DNA of 64,000 nt from Hermetia illucens (lineage: Eukaryota; Arthropoda; Insecta; Diptera; Stratiomyidae), in NCBI RefSeq assembly GCF_905115235.1, contig NC_051854.1, forward strand, positions 24,836,001-24,900,000, read 5' to 3'. Of this stretch, positions 35,301 through 45,659 are shown in pieces. Each line of letters opens with the position of its first letter. The first letter of the stretch is position 1. A program made the translations under genes and the position numbers. The notes below the pieces were generated by a model that was not told where the DNA came from, searched no databases, and worked only from the letters and a program-made list of their open reading frames with translations.

Positions 35301-37626
35301 TCATTACTATGCGAATTGCAAAATCTCCCAATACAAGTTCAAGCTTATGCGGACGACGTGGCTATGTTGGCTGTTGGTCGAGATCTCGGAGTGTTGTGTA
35401 GAAATACAAAACGTGCCGTTGATTTAATTGACAGTTGGTGTCTCAGGCATGGACTTTCAGTAAATCCAAATAAAACCGCAATGGTATTATTTACAAAAAA
35501 GGAGGAAATTGAAAGGTCTTTGCCTTCCAGAAATGAGGAGTACAACCCTTCAACTCTCCGAAGGAGTGAAATATTTGGGAGTTATTCTAAACAAGAAGCT
35601 TCTTTGGAACAAAAATATAGAAGTAAAGATGAAACAAGCTCTCACAGCTTATGGGCTGTGTAAGCGGACCTTTGCCTCGACTTGGGACTTAGGCTTCAGG
35701 TAGTAATGCTGTTATCATTAGGCCGAAGTTCGCTTATCCATCCGTAGTGTGGTGGGTTAAGGTGAAACAGAAGAGTTTTCCCTGTAAACTAGCCACATTT
35801 CAAAGAACTGTGTGTCTGGGTATCACCGGTACAATAAGCACCACATCCGGCGCAGCTGTGAATGTATTATTCAATTTGCAGCCCTTGGATTTGTTTATTC
35901 AGAGCACGTAACTATGGTAAAACAATGGACGTGGGGGGCACAGAGCATTGGAAGAGTCATTGGGAGAACTGAATCTAGTTTTCGCAATGCCTTTCGATTC
36001 TTACATCTCCATACATCTGTTTGGTAGAAGATCTGATGTTATTTTATATCGAAGAGACACCTGGGATGAACCAGAAGAATGCGTGTCAGGATATACTGAC
36101 GTCTTCTACATCGATAGCTCAAAGACAGAAAATGGTTCTGGAGCAGGAGTTTACCTCTCGAATAAAAACGAGATGTGGGCTTTTACTTTGAAACAATACA
36201 CAACGGTCTTTCAGACTGAAGTGTATGCGATCCTAAGGGCGGCAACTTGGATGATTGACGAGAGATTGCAAGGCAGGCGCATCGCAATCTGTAACGATAG
36301 TCAAGCTGCATTGAGGGCGTTGAGTAGTATTTTGATCACTTCAAAAATCGTTCAGGAATGTAGAAACCGATTGAATTCTGTTTCAAGATTCAATACAGTG
36401 GATTTACTCTGGGTACCTGGTCATTTTGTAGTAGAGGGAAATAAAATCTCGGATGCCTTAGCAAAAGAGGTTTCAACTTTCCTCATCTCCGGACCGGAAC
36501 CAGCAATTTGGGTGTTGGTAGCATTGGCTATTGCTGCTATCAAAAACTAGAAACAACTTCCCCATAATGACAGGTGGTGAAGCCTTAATGCTGCTAGACA
36601 GACCAAACTCTTTCTGTCAGGACCAAACAAACATACTGGACAGTTTATCCTGTCGAAAAGTAGGAAGGCTTGCAGAAATATTGAGGGCATTCTGACTGGC
36701 CATAATTTACTGGGCATATGTTTAGAATAGGAATTATCCAAGATGATACGTGTCCATCCTGTAATGAGGAAGCGGAATCCACGGAACATTTTCTATGTGA
36801 GTGCACCGCCTACGGACGCATCAGACATCAGATTTTTGGTGCTGATGTGCTCCAACTGCAGCGGGTAACGGAAATCCTGCGATACATAAACGAATCCGGG
36901 GTATTTCGTTAGACGGGTGAGTCGAGTACAATATACCACCAAGGTCTGAGTGCTCGGAGGCTTTGGCTCTCCCCCACCTCAAATACATACACACACACAC
37001 AAGCTGTTGAAAATATTGCTTAAGTGAAAAACAAGACGTAACCCTCTCTGAAATAGATCCAATCGATTCTCTTTTAACTGCATATATAATGTAATGTATC
37101 CTGACAATCTAATTGACCTTCTTTTAATTTCTCTTTTCAGATATTCAAATTCTGTCGTTCAAAATGCCACAGAGCCTTCAAAAAGAAGAAGAATCCACGT
37201 AAAGTTCGCTGGACCAAGGCCTTCCGCAAAGCTGCCGGAAAAGAACTTTCCATCGATCCCAGCTTTGAATTCGAGAAACGTCGTAATATGCCCGTTAAAT
37301 ACAATCGTGAAATTTGGACAAAGACTTTAGATGCTATTAAACGAATCAATACGATAAAGGAACGCCGACAAGGTCAATTTATCATGGAACGATTACGTAA
37401 GGGTCGTGAACATGAAATTGAGAGCGACGTTAAGGACGTACAAAGAAATATTGCACTGATTCGATCACCGGCTGCCGGTCTGAAGGAGCGTCGAGCCAAG
37501 GAAGAAGCAGCGAAAATGGATGCTGAGTCTGATGAGGAAGAAATCACCTATGTCGATGCTCGCGAACTAGAGAAGAAACTGGAAGAATCGACAATGGATG
37601 AAGATTATGAAATGTTGAAAGCTTAA
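20326..37626 (+). CDS. RSL24D1: Ribosome biogenesis protein RLP24 (L24e family)
   Basis: Nucleolar assembly factor that occupies the eL24 site on pre-60S particles and is swapped for eL24 in the cytoplasm after the AAA ATPase Drg1/Afg2 acts. Two exons: 20326-20406 (27 codons, ending NDCK, donor gtaagt) and 37141-37626 (acceptor ctcttttcag), phase 0, 188 residues. The L24e zinc site is split by the intron: C6 and C9 (CYFC) in exon 1, C32 and C36 (CRSKC) in exon 2. Then follow the basic stretch [34 protein letters not shown], and an acidic C-terminus (ESDEEE). Looks intact. The 16.7 kb intron is filled with LINEs and one tRNA gene. RLP24 is distinguished from ribosomal protein eL24 by its N-terminus [18 protein letters not shown] and long C-terminal half. 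Confidence 0.97.
20640..24365 (-). mobile_element. Jockey-like LINE with ORF1 and ORF2, decayed
   Basis: Minus strand, about 3.7 kb. ORF1 occupies about 24365-23720: after [15 protein letters not shown] come zinc knuckles [14 protein letters not shown] and [11 protein letters not shown] at about 24090-23930. ORF2 endonuclease remains start near 23530 ([17 protein letters not shown]). The reverse transcriptase is poorly preserved around 22600-21950, with a trace reading FPRDLSS...FML. The C-terminal part at 21732-21094 has [24 protein letters not shown], a block of the post-RT region, and near 21000-20920 a zinc-like tail [17 protein letters not shown]. Many frame breaks. Jockey versus a neighbouring clade cannot be settled by eye. 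It lies in the RLP24 intron, antisense to it. Confidence 0.7.
24366..24840 (-). mobile_element. LINE endonuclease fragment (RTE-like family B)
   Basis: Reads [20 protein letters not shown] (about 24660-24600), [18 protein letters not shown] and [12 protein letters not shown], blocks of an APE-type endonuclease of the kind annotated as craniofacial development protein 2-like. It ends in [16 protein letters not shown] and joins Jockey-like ORF1 sequence at about 24366, so one element was inserted into or broke against the other. Related endonuclease remains are at 42900-43270. Confidence 0.65.
24901..24991. repeat. 91 bp imperfect palindrome (hairpin), possible tiny MITE
   Basis: Left arm 24901-24945 starts TAGACAAGGGATAGCTTTCT; right arm 24947-24991 is its near-perfect reverse complement, ending CCCCTTGTCTA, with only a few mismatches and almost no loop. 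The centre is at 24946. Twelve bases downstream another perfect palindrome, TCGAGAATTCTCGA, occurs near 24997-25010. No coding content. Confidence 0.75.
25012..27005. other. RLP24 intron sequence with nothing recognised
   Basis: No gene, tRNA or recognisable transposon domain. A sequence at about 26474-26522 (GTAAACGAATCGGGGATATC and following, ending TTAGACGGG) loosely resembles the 3' end of the LOA element at 36885-36920, too short to call. The rest is AT-rich. Confidence 0.4.
27008..27473 (+). mobile_element. RTE-type LINE (family A), 5'-truncated 3' end
   Basis: Only the last 466 bases of the family: [60 protein letters not shown], then TGTTGCGCCGTTGATGATGA and a repeat tail. One 122-codon frame (27020-27388) is open, so this copy is relatively fresh. 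Its wording SKGNI...[13 protein letters not shown] marks a subfamily shared with 54181-54420 and different from the copies at 1 and 50444. Severe 5' truncation is normal for LINE insertion. Confidence 0.85.
27956..28027 (-). tRNA. tRNA-Glu (anticodon CTC)
   Basis: Reads TCCCGTATTGTCTAGTGGTT on the minus strand, then AGGATATCTGG, anticodon loop CTCTCAC with anticodon CTC, CCAGA, and the T arm GGGTTCGATTCCCGG closing with TACGGGA plus discriminator A. The acceptor pairs TCCCGTA with TACGGGA, and the anticodon stem TCTGG with CCAGA. Both internal pol III promoter boxes are intact (A box TAGTGGTTAGGA, B box GGTTCGATTCC). Downstream on the minus strand a run of four T follows within about 15 bases, a pol III stop. 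It lies in the RLP24 intron, antisense. No intron in the tRNA. Confidence 0.96.
28560..28965 (-). mobile_element. Tc1/mariner-type DNA transposon remnant
   Basis: Transposase traces on the minus strand: [14 protein letters not shown] at about 28910 (the ...DE strand of the catalytic domain), [20 protein letters not shown] near 28830-28770, and [11 protein letters not shown] at about 28645-28612, equivalent to the SPDLNPIEN block containing the last catalytic acid. The N-terminal DNA-binding part and terminal repeats were not found. Frame breaks make it inactive. Confidence 0.65.
28966..29990. other. RLP24 intron sequence with nothing recognised
   Basis: No convincing coding or repeat signal. 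A short CAGACAGACAGACAG run occurs near 29112-29126. Open frames at 29263-29614 have no motif I know. Confidence 0.35.
29996..31603 (+). mobile_element. RTE-type LINE (family A), deletion-bearing copy
   Basis: Starts in the linker ([17 protein letters not shown]), is missing a block before [15 protein letters not shown], and has a 244-codon open stretch at 30569-31303 covering the reverse transcriptase: [40 protein letters not shown] and the catalytic motif YVDD in place of YADD. It ends at TTGCGCCGTTTATGATGATG. At about 31290 a further block is missing (between FLAK and HENGRFRSL). Inactive. Confidence 0.85.
31620..33130 (-). mobile_element. LINE fragment (RTE-like family B), interrupted
   Basis: Minus-strand traces in order: a linker near 32960-32900 ([19 protein letters not shown]), after an interruption [20 protein letters not shown] at about 32490-32420, [20 protein letters not shown], the RT entry block [15 protein letters not shown] near 32320-32290, and then [12 protein letters not shown] (about 32250-32210), the first catalytic block. 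Remaining RT toward 31700 is badly eroded. The interruption at 32690-32883 is a separate short element. Belongs with the endonuclease pieces at 24366 and 42900 by its wording, which is inference. Confidence 0.6.
32690..32883 (+). mobile_element. Short RTE-tailed element, possible SINE
   Basis: About 190 bases that end with TACCGGTTGTTGCGCCGTTG and ATGATGATGAT, the 3' end of the RTE family A, while the rest (GC-rich, starting near CCGGGGGGCGCG) matches no RTE coding part seen here. It interrupts the family B LINE on the other strand. A CCTTCGAATACC stretch at about 32741 loosely resembles a pol III B box, but an A box at the proper distance is not clear. Alternatives: a rearranged RTE copy containing only 5' UTR and 3' end. 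Confidence 0.45.
33140..34340. other. RLP24 intron sequence with nothing firm
   Basis: The first few hundred bases may be more decayed family B LINE, judging by position. From about 33600 to 34340 the sequence is AT-rich with no recognisable motif. Confidence 0.35.
34350..36990 (+). mobile_element. LOA-clade LINE, 5'-truncated, with RNase H domain
   Basis: Begins in the endonuclease-RT linker ([20 protein letters not shown] at about 34460), followed by [18 protein letters not shown], the RT core [19 protein letters not shown] (35335-35390) with intact [22 protein letters not shown], and [15 protein letters not shown]. After the RT comes an intact-looking RNase H frame (35948-36550): [47 protein letters not shown] and [20 protein letters not shown], with its acidic residues D, E, D and D. 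A zinc tail [18 protein letters not shown] ends the ORF near 36820. A CA repeat follows at 36985-37000. Several frame breaks. It lies at the 3' end of the RLP24 intron, about 150 bases from exon 2. Confidence 0.8.
35054..35070 (+). repeat. Run of 17 G
   Basis: An uninterrupted G17 inside the reverse-transcriptase part of the LOA copy. It is either a replication-slippage product or an assembly artefact; long pure G runs are rare in insect DNA. Confidence 0.9.
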
Positions 37627-37692
37627 GTGTTAAGTTTAATTTAGTTTTGTATCCAAGTTCACATGTCGCTTGTATATTTATAGGGTTCCTAG

Positions 37693-37698
37693 AATAAA
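37693..37698 (+). terminator. Poly(A) signal of RLP24
   Basis: AATAAA 67 bases after the RLP24 stop codon and 236 bases before the GMC gene start, followed by an A-rich run. A short 3' UTR is usual for ribosome-biogenesis genes. Confidence 0.75.
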
Positions 37699-37933
37699 AA
37701 AAAAACTTCTTTAAAGATAAATCAATTGTTTAGATTTCGATATCGCATGACACCCTCGATAAGTTGAGAAACGTGCACTCTATAATTTTCACTTTCCAAA
37801 CGTGCGCTTTCCTTAGTGTGCAGTCTTTCATAATTGGATTAGGTATAGTCCCAAGAGGTTTAGTTTATTCCTCTTCAATTTTTGTCTTCAGTTCAGTTCG
37901 TAACGTTCTTGTAAGCAGAACAGTTTTGTGAAA

Positions 37934-40900
37934 ATGCGGCTCTTCGGAAAATGTAAATTCTACTCTTTTATGATTTAATAGTGGGTTTTGAACTTAATCT
38001 TCTTACAGTGCTTTTAGTGCTCGTGACCGTTCTGGTGATGGTATTTGCAACGTGTGGGATTACATGGATTTGGCTATCATACGAGGATATACCGAATTTG
38101 ATATCTCCTTCGCCTGGACTATCATTTGATTATATAATTGGTACGCATTGACTTTAGTATATTTCGAAAAAAAAGCAAGTTGTTAGTGCTGATCTGGGTG
38201 GAACTTTCTTCAAAAATGGGAGACATAAGGTTGTATGCAAGTGCTGTATAAGAGGACTTTGTCATCTCTTCAAGAAAAACCCTCTTCGTATAATAAATAT
38301 TTTTCCTAAGTTATAGTTACACTTGGCGGCTTGAGGGAGAAATTAGCTGACCGTCAGGCTCTCGATTTCATAACCCCAGTTGTGTGTGTTCATCTCTGTA
38401 CTTATCCACTTGCATAGCAGCCAGTTTGATGATAATGAAAGTGAATCACATTCTCATTGAAAATTTTTTTCTAAGTTCCTCCTGTATACTTTTGATTGCG
38501 GAGTCCACCGTACACCAGTTTCCCTCCGAGTTCAACATTTCCCCAACTATGCTCTGCGGGCTTAGGTTGATTTTCAGGACAAAAGGGAGAATCATCCAGC
38601 CTGAATTGGTGCAGATACCCCCCGTAACCAAATCAAAGTAGTCACCCCACCGTGGCTGCCACTTCTCCAGCGAATCTCGCCTTGCTGCCTTTCGGTATTC
38701 TGCATCCTTTTCAGGAAGATTCATTTTCCTTTCCTCGTACAGGCAGCGTATCTCATTTGCCAGAATGTCCATCGGGATCATTCCCGCAATAACACATGCT
38801 GCCTCGCCTGATATTGTTCTGAAGGCGCTGCACACCCTGAGCGTCACTAAGCGGTAAGTCATATTTACCCTCCTCTGGTTACTCCCACACGTTAGTGCTT
38901 TCTCCCAAACTGGTGACGCGTATAATAGTGTGGAGTGAACCACTCCGGTCACAAGTAATCTGCGACTGTAACTTGGGCCTCCAATGTTAGGCATTATCCG
39001 CGCTAATGATACGCTGGTATTTGTCGCTTTCTCACAGACATAGTCCAGGTGTTCCTTGAAATTGATTTTAGCGTCAATCATCACCCCTAGTTATTTGATA
39101 ATCGGTTCTGAAGTGATGATGTGACCATCAACACGAATATTAACCGTAGTCCTCTTTCTACGGTTGGTAATCAAGACCGTCTCGGCCTTTTGTTCCACAA
39201 GGCCAAGCTGAAGCATCTCCAGCCATGCTTTTATGCGCTATTGGTTTCGTTAGCGTACACTTCAACATTTACAGGTTGCTTCGCGACAACAACCACAGCT
39301 AGATCATCTTCGGAACCGATTATCGTGGCCTGCTTTGGCACGGGAAGGAGAAGGACCCCGTTGTACATGACGTTTCACAGGAGAGGACCCAATACTGAGC
39401 ACTGTGGTACTCCTGCGGTGACGGTGTACTGCTTTGATCCCTTATCCGTATCGTACCAAATTGTCCTCTTCGAAACGTAACTGGCGAGGAGCTTAGTCAA
39501 ATACCTAGGAACATCCGTTTTAGCCAGTGAGCTTTTTATTCACTCCCAACTAGCGGAATTGAATGCATTTTTGATGTGCAAAGTCACCACGGCACAGCAT
39601 TTTTTAGATGACACCGCGTCTCGAGTCAGCTTCAAAACAACGTCTACGCCGTCGATCGTTGAGTGGGCTTGTCGAAATCCAAATTGTCCCTCCGATAATC
39701 CATACTTATATTCAATGATAGGGAGCAGTTTATTGTAGATGGCCCTTTCGAGTATTTTTCTTTCCGTGTCGATGATGCAAATCGGTCGGTACGATGAAGG
39801 GTGTCCTGGGTGTTTATTCGGCTTTAGGAGCAAAACTAGTTTTTGCCCCTTCCACCGATCGGAGAAAACTCCCTCTACCATGCATGTTTCAAATATGCTG
39901 GTAAACTAGTCGGTTCTGGTCTTAACAGTGAGTTTAAAAGCTCTATTGGGAACAGCATTCAGACCGGGTGCTTTGTTATCACCAATTCTCCGGCAAATTT
40001 GCGCAAGTTCCTTCTCAGTTACCGCAGGTATGGTGTAGATGTTCAATGCTTGCTTGTGTTGTTTGCGTTTCCCCTGCTTCCGATGGAAAGAGCGCCATCA
40101 CGATATCAAGCACCTTTTCTGTAGTCGCATCACCGGGATTGTGACCTCCTGATAGCATTTCTATGAATGCATCCTCTTCAAACTTTTCCAAGGACCAGTC
40201 CTGGTTTCCAGCTCCGCGGGAATGCATATCGCCGCATGGCCCATATTTGATCTGGAGGAAAATTACCTGATGGTCGCTATAAGTATAATGCTCACTGGCA
40301 AACCATGCCATTCTCCTCGCCAGGCACTGCTCTTATTATTACGATGAGGCTCCCTGATTATGGCAGTTTCGATTTCCTTCTCACAGATGGTCTGCGAGAG
40401 AAGGTCTTGCGCTGCCTCGTAGTGGTTTGGGTTGATTTCTACCAACCTCATTTCTTCACTGCATTCAAGGCTCTCCTAAACACTGGGCATCTGCTGCTGT
40501 CTGCAACGTGCCGACAGTCAATGTCCTTTTCCCCCTTGCAAAGCATACATTCAGGTTCAGCGTTGCCCTCCCTGAACATATGACATTTTCCCACACTTTC
40601 TCTGCTACTTTTTTGACCTGTCACAGGCTCCGGTGCATTTCACCCCTACGCAGCGCTTGAGGGACACCTACTCCCTGAGTCGACAAAGGACCCAACCTAT
40701 TTTTACTTTAGCTTTTAAAATACAAATCGCCCATCGTCAGATTTTGTCCTATTGCGCCTGTCTTCTTGATTGCGTCAAAAATTTTGTTTCCTTTTCATTA
40801 ATCCTTAGGTCGACTTTTTGCGCTTGTAGGAATACTTCCTTGGGTTCTGCAATTGAACGTGCCATGATTTTTTATGTCGTCAGCGAATCCTACTATTTGT

Positions 40901-43900
40901 GAAAATTTGTAGAGGAATTTTCTCGTGGTAGCTAACTCCAGTTTGCGGACAACATATTCAAGGGCGAGGTTAAAGAGCATGGGCGCGAATCCATCTCCTT
41001 GCTTTAATCCGCAGTTTGTTTCAAACCATGGGATGGTATGGTCATGTAATTCGCGCTAACGAGATTTCACTTGTCAAGACTGGTTTGAACACTGAAACCC
41101 CGCATTCTTTTTTTCTCTCATCCCGTTTTGAAAATAGCTACGCTGAAATTATTATTTTTTCATATTTCTTTTCTTAATAAGGCTATATACATTTTTACTT
41201 TTAACCATCGAATTAGGTATAGCACGCCAAACGCCCCTGCGCACCATCGTTGAAAGTTTGTTTAAATGCGTGTCTGTTTTTTTGATAACTTCCTGAGAGG
41301 TTTGCACTTCCCCCTAATTCTGGGCCATGTATTTCCGGGGTGTTGCACTTGCCGGATTCCACTGTAAGTGTATTCAGCAATTTCGCCCTCCATCAATGGG
41401 TGACCTACTCAGTACCACCTCCGCCTCCGCTTTCTGATCAACACGTCTACGTGACCCGTGCACCGGCAAAGTCATTCATTTGAAATTATATTAGGCCAGA
41501 GTATCCTAATTACACGTCGTAGACAAGTGTTGATGAAGGCTTCAAACTTTTGAGTAATAAGGGAACTCCCCTTTCATTTACTATTGTCATATAATAGCAC
41601 AGAAAGTATATTAGCATGCCATTCCAGATTTTGGACAAAGCTGCAGATCTAGCGCTGTTAATGCGTCAAGCGACGTCAAGTTCGGTGCCGCCGTCGCCAA
41701 AAATTTCATATTCTAGATATACAAATTGATCAATAGCTTCGAAATGTAGTTAGGAAAAGTTCCATTACCAATCATGTTGAGAACCTAGAAAGGCCTCTAA
41801 GAGTTTTGATGGTATTTATCTTAAGTCCGACCCTATCCGCTTCTCTTTCCATGAATCGGTGAGAAAACAAACAGCTATCATCAACGTAGTTGAGGTGTTT
41901 GAGGAAAGACACATAACCAATTGAAGCCCTATACGTCCTCCGAAAAAGGCAGCATTAAGAGCGGAACCGATAACGTGCTTTAGACACTGCATTTATCTGA
42001 GATTTTACCTCGGTGAAGCACGTGGCCATCATATATTGCTCTAATGTTGATTAGTTTGTCCGAAATGCCGCTCCTGTTTAGCTTTCTCGAAATCCACAAA
42101 GAGCAAGTAAAGTGGTGATCTGAACTTCGAATTCTATTCCAAAATGCAGAGTGTTCATGTAACCAATGGAGGAGACTCCAGAACGGAAACTGCCCCTTTT
42201 CAGTCAATCAAGCTCTTAGGATGTTCCTTAATGCGTTCTAGGATTGTTCCGGTTATTATCTTTGTCCCGGAAGGGAGCACTCCTCCAACTGTCGGTCTTA
42301 AGACGAGTGTCCTTTTCCGAAATCTTAACGACCATACCCTTCTTTCACTCTCTGTGAGAGAGGAGGAAGATTCCCAGCATTTCTATATAAGTGCAAGTAG
42401 CAGCTTTGCAGAAACTGGAGAAACAATCGCTTTACTCTACTCGAGTACACTGCTAGCCGAGAGGATTTCACTTTTATTTGTAGGAATAGTCCGTATTCGC
42501 ATGTTACGGGGGCAAGCTATTTCATCCATGAGAGACAGAATTTTACCAGATATGATATAGTGGAGAAGCGTGGTGAAGTGTTCCTTCCTCCTCATCACCC
42601 TGAATGACCATTAACGTCCCTCATAGGACCATCTGTAGATTTGTGACCACATGCAAGTTCTTTTGTGATGCCGTATACGGTTTTGAAATCACTGTCTGCT
42701 CAGCGCAATGATAAATTTCCCTTCGTCATAGCGCACATCACGCTGAACTTCCCAGGATGTCGTACGGTATCGGAGCTCCAACGCGTCACGCTCGCGATCC
42801 CTCGAGCGGTCAAGCGCGCTTTCAATACCTTCCATTCATCGATCTGTTTCCATGAATCCAGCCAGATCTTGTGACGCCCCTTCGGGATCTGGCCGAAAAC
42901 CTGACTAGTGACAGCAAGATAGTTTTTTCATTCTCGAACGCCATTATCATATAAGCGGTCGATATTGAACTTGGGGGTCGTCCCACTTTGTGAGACGCAG
43001 CGAAGGCAACCGACCATTAGATCGTGATCCTTTTCGAAGCCAATATCAGTGCCTCGCTTGTTACGCACATTCAGAAGGCAACTCCTCCTCTCCTCTGTGC
43101 CGGGACAATGTGCTACCAATGATGAGGCGATGGAGGCTATAGAAGTCTACAAACCTCCCACCATTATCATTATGGATGCACCAAGTTCGTTGCCTTTTAT
43201 GACAAGCAGCGAATACACTGTGTAAATTTTGAACTCTAACCTCACAAGAAAGTCACTATCTCAGTGGAGTAAAGATGCAATAAATTAACAGTGAATACTA
43301 TTGAGGACCCCACGTGCTCTCTTGGACGCCTGGATGTTACACAGCCCTATAAGACCATAGGATCCCAAACGTTATGCCTTAAAACATATGCACTTCATGA
43401 AACTTGTTGCTTATGCAATATTCAAAACTATTTTCAGTTGGAGCCGGAACATGTGGGTCAGTACTAGCACATGAACTAAGTCGAAATAGCAACCATTCCA
43501 TTTTACTAATCGAAGCTGGTCATCTATTCAACCCTCTATCAAAGATCCCATTACTAGCAACAGTTCTTCAGCATTCAAAGAATGATTGGCAATTTAAGTC
43601 GGTGCCACAGAAGTACTCTTCTAGCGGGCTGACCAATCAGGTAATTCCACCTAAAAATTACCCTTAGCTAAAAGACAATATAATTTCAGAGTTTTCTTCA
43701 CAGATGCAATCTCATCCACGTGGCAAGGGTCTCGGTGGTTCTTCGCAAATAAATTATATGTTGCACTTCAGTGGTGCACATAAGGATTTCGAAACATGGT
43801 CCAAAATGGGTATCAAAGGATGGTCAATCCGCTCACAGAGAAAGTCGGAAGTTGAACCTCAAAGTTGTTCTAGATTAGCTTGCAAAAATCTATTAGAATG

Positions 43901-45348
43901 TGAAACGGGAGATAGATATTCAAATGAGAACGGATTTTGTTATCAGTCCATCTACGACAAGAAGAATCATACTGGAAAACAGGATACAATATGGACAGTA
44001 CCCAAGAATTACTCAAAACTAAGTGAAGCGTTCACAGAAGCAGCCCCCATTTTTGAGAGCGAAGGTTTGAAATTTAAGCTTGCTCGGTATAATATAAAAG
44101 AAGGATTACGTTATAGTACTTATGAAACATTTCTTCGACCATCCTTTGGGCGGACTAACTTGAAAATTTTATCAAATACTCTGGCGAGAAAAATCATAAT
44201 CAGGGATGGAATAGCCGAAGGGGTATTAATCGAAAGCTCTGAACAAACGAACAAGTACTTTCAAATAACAGCTACAAAAGAGGTAATCCTGTCGGCTGGT
44301 GCCTTCCAAACGCCGCAACTACTTCACGTATCTGGAGTCGGTCCGAAAAAAGTACTTGACCGAATAGGAGTCAAGCAGGTTTATAACTCAGTAAACGTTG
44401 GTTCGAATTTGCATGATCATTTCCACTTGCCACTGTTCGTATCGATTGATGCGAAGGCGAGCTTGACAGTCCGCAAAATCTTGAGTTTGGGAGAAATCGT
44501 GAAATATGTGAAGACCAGAGAAGGACATTTCTCCAACTTCGCAGTAATAGGCGATATCAAAACCGATAACGATGCTACTGCTTCGACGATATTTGCAACT
44601 GGCGCTGTTGATGAAAAGGCTCTCATGAAAATTTCAAATTTCAACCGGGAAGTAATGATGGTTCTCTTATTCAAGGATTAAGAAGATAAATTAATCAATT
44701 TGTTTCTTGTAGGATTTCCGGGCACTATTTCCTTTATATCACAACTCATCACAAGAAGGATTTGTTCTCTTATCGTCTTGTCTACAGCCTCAAAGTCGTG
44801 GAGTCGTCAGAGCACGGAGCTCAGATATTGAAGTCCCACCTCTTATAGACCCCCGCTATGCGCAGAACCAATCCGATGTTGAATGCATCATAAAATCTGT
44901 GAGAAACGGAGTGAAAGTTATCATGTCTGAACCATTCCAAAGTCTTAAAGCAAAAATTCACTGGCCTAAAATAAAGAATTGTTCCGCATATGGTCCGTTG
45001 AACCGAGACTTTTTCATTAATGAACCATCAGACAAATATCTTGAATGTTTAATACGGACAGTTGGTCTGACCGGACATCATCCAGGTGGCACATGCAGTA
45101 TGGGATCCCGTCTTGATTCAGTGGTGGACAATAGATTAAGGTAAAACTTTGTTGCCGTTCAGGCTACCTTGCCTAAAAGCTTTCAAATATTTCTCTTTTT
45201 ATTTAGGTTCCGTGGAATTAACAAGCTGAGAGTAGTTGACGCTAGCATTCTACCTACTCCTGTCTCAGGAACACCAAACTCAGTTTTAGTGGCGATAGCT
45301 AAACGCGCAGCTATGCTAATTCTAAGACAGAACCAACTTGCTGTGTGA
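37934..45348 (+). CDS. GMC oxidoreductase (glucose dehydrogenase/ecdysone oxidase type)
   Basis: FAD enzyme of the glucose-methanol-choline family; insect members oxidise sugars, ecdysteroids or other alcohols. Exons: 37934-37952, 38009-38140, 43438-43640, 43704-44651, 44713-45140, 45207-45348; all junctions are GT-AG and in phase, giving 623 residues. Residues about 5-30 are hydrophobic (KLLLVLVTVLVMVFATCGI), a signal peptide or anchor. FDYIIVGAGTCGSVLAHEL is the FAD-binding Rossmann turn, split by intron 2 after the second I. Both GMC signatures are present: PRGKGLGGSSQINYM and GAFQTPQLLHVSGVGP. The C-terminus has GHHPGGTCSMGS with the active-site His and PTPVSGTPNSV. The 5.3 kb intron carries antisense LINEs. 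Substrate cannot be told from sequence. AATAAA follows at 45436. Confidence 0.95.
38446..40640 (-). mobile_element. R1-clade LINE, large decayed copy
   Basis: Minus strand. Zinc-knuckle end of ORF1 (CMLCKGEKD) at about 40550; ORF2 start RLVEINPNHYEAAQDLLSQT at 40445-40390; endonuclease end (SDHQVIFLQI) at about 40275; QDWSLEKFEEDAFIEML linker; reverse transcriptase with LVLLLKPNKHPGHPSSYRPI, GLSEGQFGFRQAHSTID and VTLHIKNAFNSASW (39700-39545); then the C-terminal block EHLDYVCEKATNTSVSLARI, IMPNIGGP and LLYASPVWEKALT in a 212-codon open frame (39084-38446). The catalytic YADD part between 39540 and 39090 is reduced. It sits in GMC intron 2, antisense to the gene. Confidence 0.8.
40650..41080 (-). 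mobile_element. LINE reverse-transcriptase fragment (RTE-like)
   Basis: Minus-strand frame 40980-40798 reads MLFNLALEYVVRKLELATTR and IVGFADDIKNHG, the RT palm with FADD in the catalytic position; INEKETKFLTQ follows at about 40795. Upstream of it, DGFAPMLFNLAL wording shows RTE-type arrangement (LxxLLFNLALE). It lies directly 5' of the R1 copy on the same strand. Confidence 0.6.
41640..42560 (-). mobile_element. LINE reverse-transcriptase fragment (family C)
   Basis: Minus-strand traces: GTKIITGTILERIKEHLKSL (about 42270-42200), SDKLINIRAIYDGHVLHRGK (42060-42000), then LNYVDDSCLFSHRFMEREAD at about 41890-41830 with VDD at the catalytic site, followed by RVGLKINTIKTLRGL. The block order matches LINE reverse transcriptases of one insect group also seen at 9640-10000. 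Clade uncertain. Numerous breaks. Confidence 0.6.
42900..43270 (-). mobile_element. LINE endonuclease fragment (RTE-like family B)
   Basis: Minus strand reads HNDNGGRFVDFYSLHRLIIG near 43180-43115 and VRNKRGTDIGFEKDHDLMVG near 43065-43005, APE-endonuclease blocks of the same family as 24366-24840. It ends 170 bases before GMC exon 3. Broken frames. Confidence 0.65.
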
Positions 45349-45435
45349 TATTCTGAGTGCAGTGGACATCCTCTTAAGAGGAACTGTAAATATAGTAGTA
45401 GAGCATAATCTTTTGTAAAACAATCTAATTTTATA

Positions 45436-45441
45436 AATAAA
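45436..45441 (+). terminator. Poly(A) signal of the GMC gene
   Basis: AATAAA 88 bases after the stop codon, in an AT-rich stretch. Confidence 0.7.
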
Positions 45442-45659
45442 TATAAAAATGCATTCCAAAATGATGACAATTTTTTCTGGAAAATTCAGAGTTTTTGACG
45501 ACAGCCTAACGAGAGACCAAGATGACAACTGGTAATGATTCGATGGTGTTATATGGCTCTTCATAAGCCAAGCCTCTCATCTACTAAGACCAGGGGCTAT
45601 GGCACTCGTGGGAACAAAATGAAATAGTTACAACCAATAAAGATGTCAGGAAGGAGACA

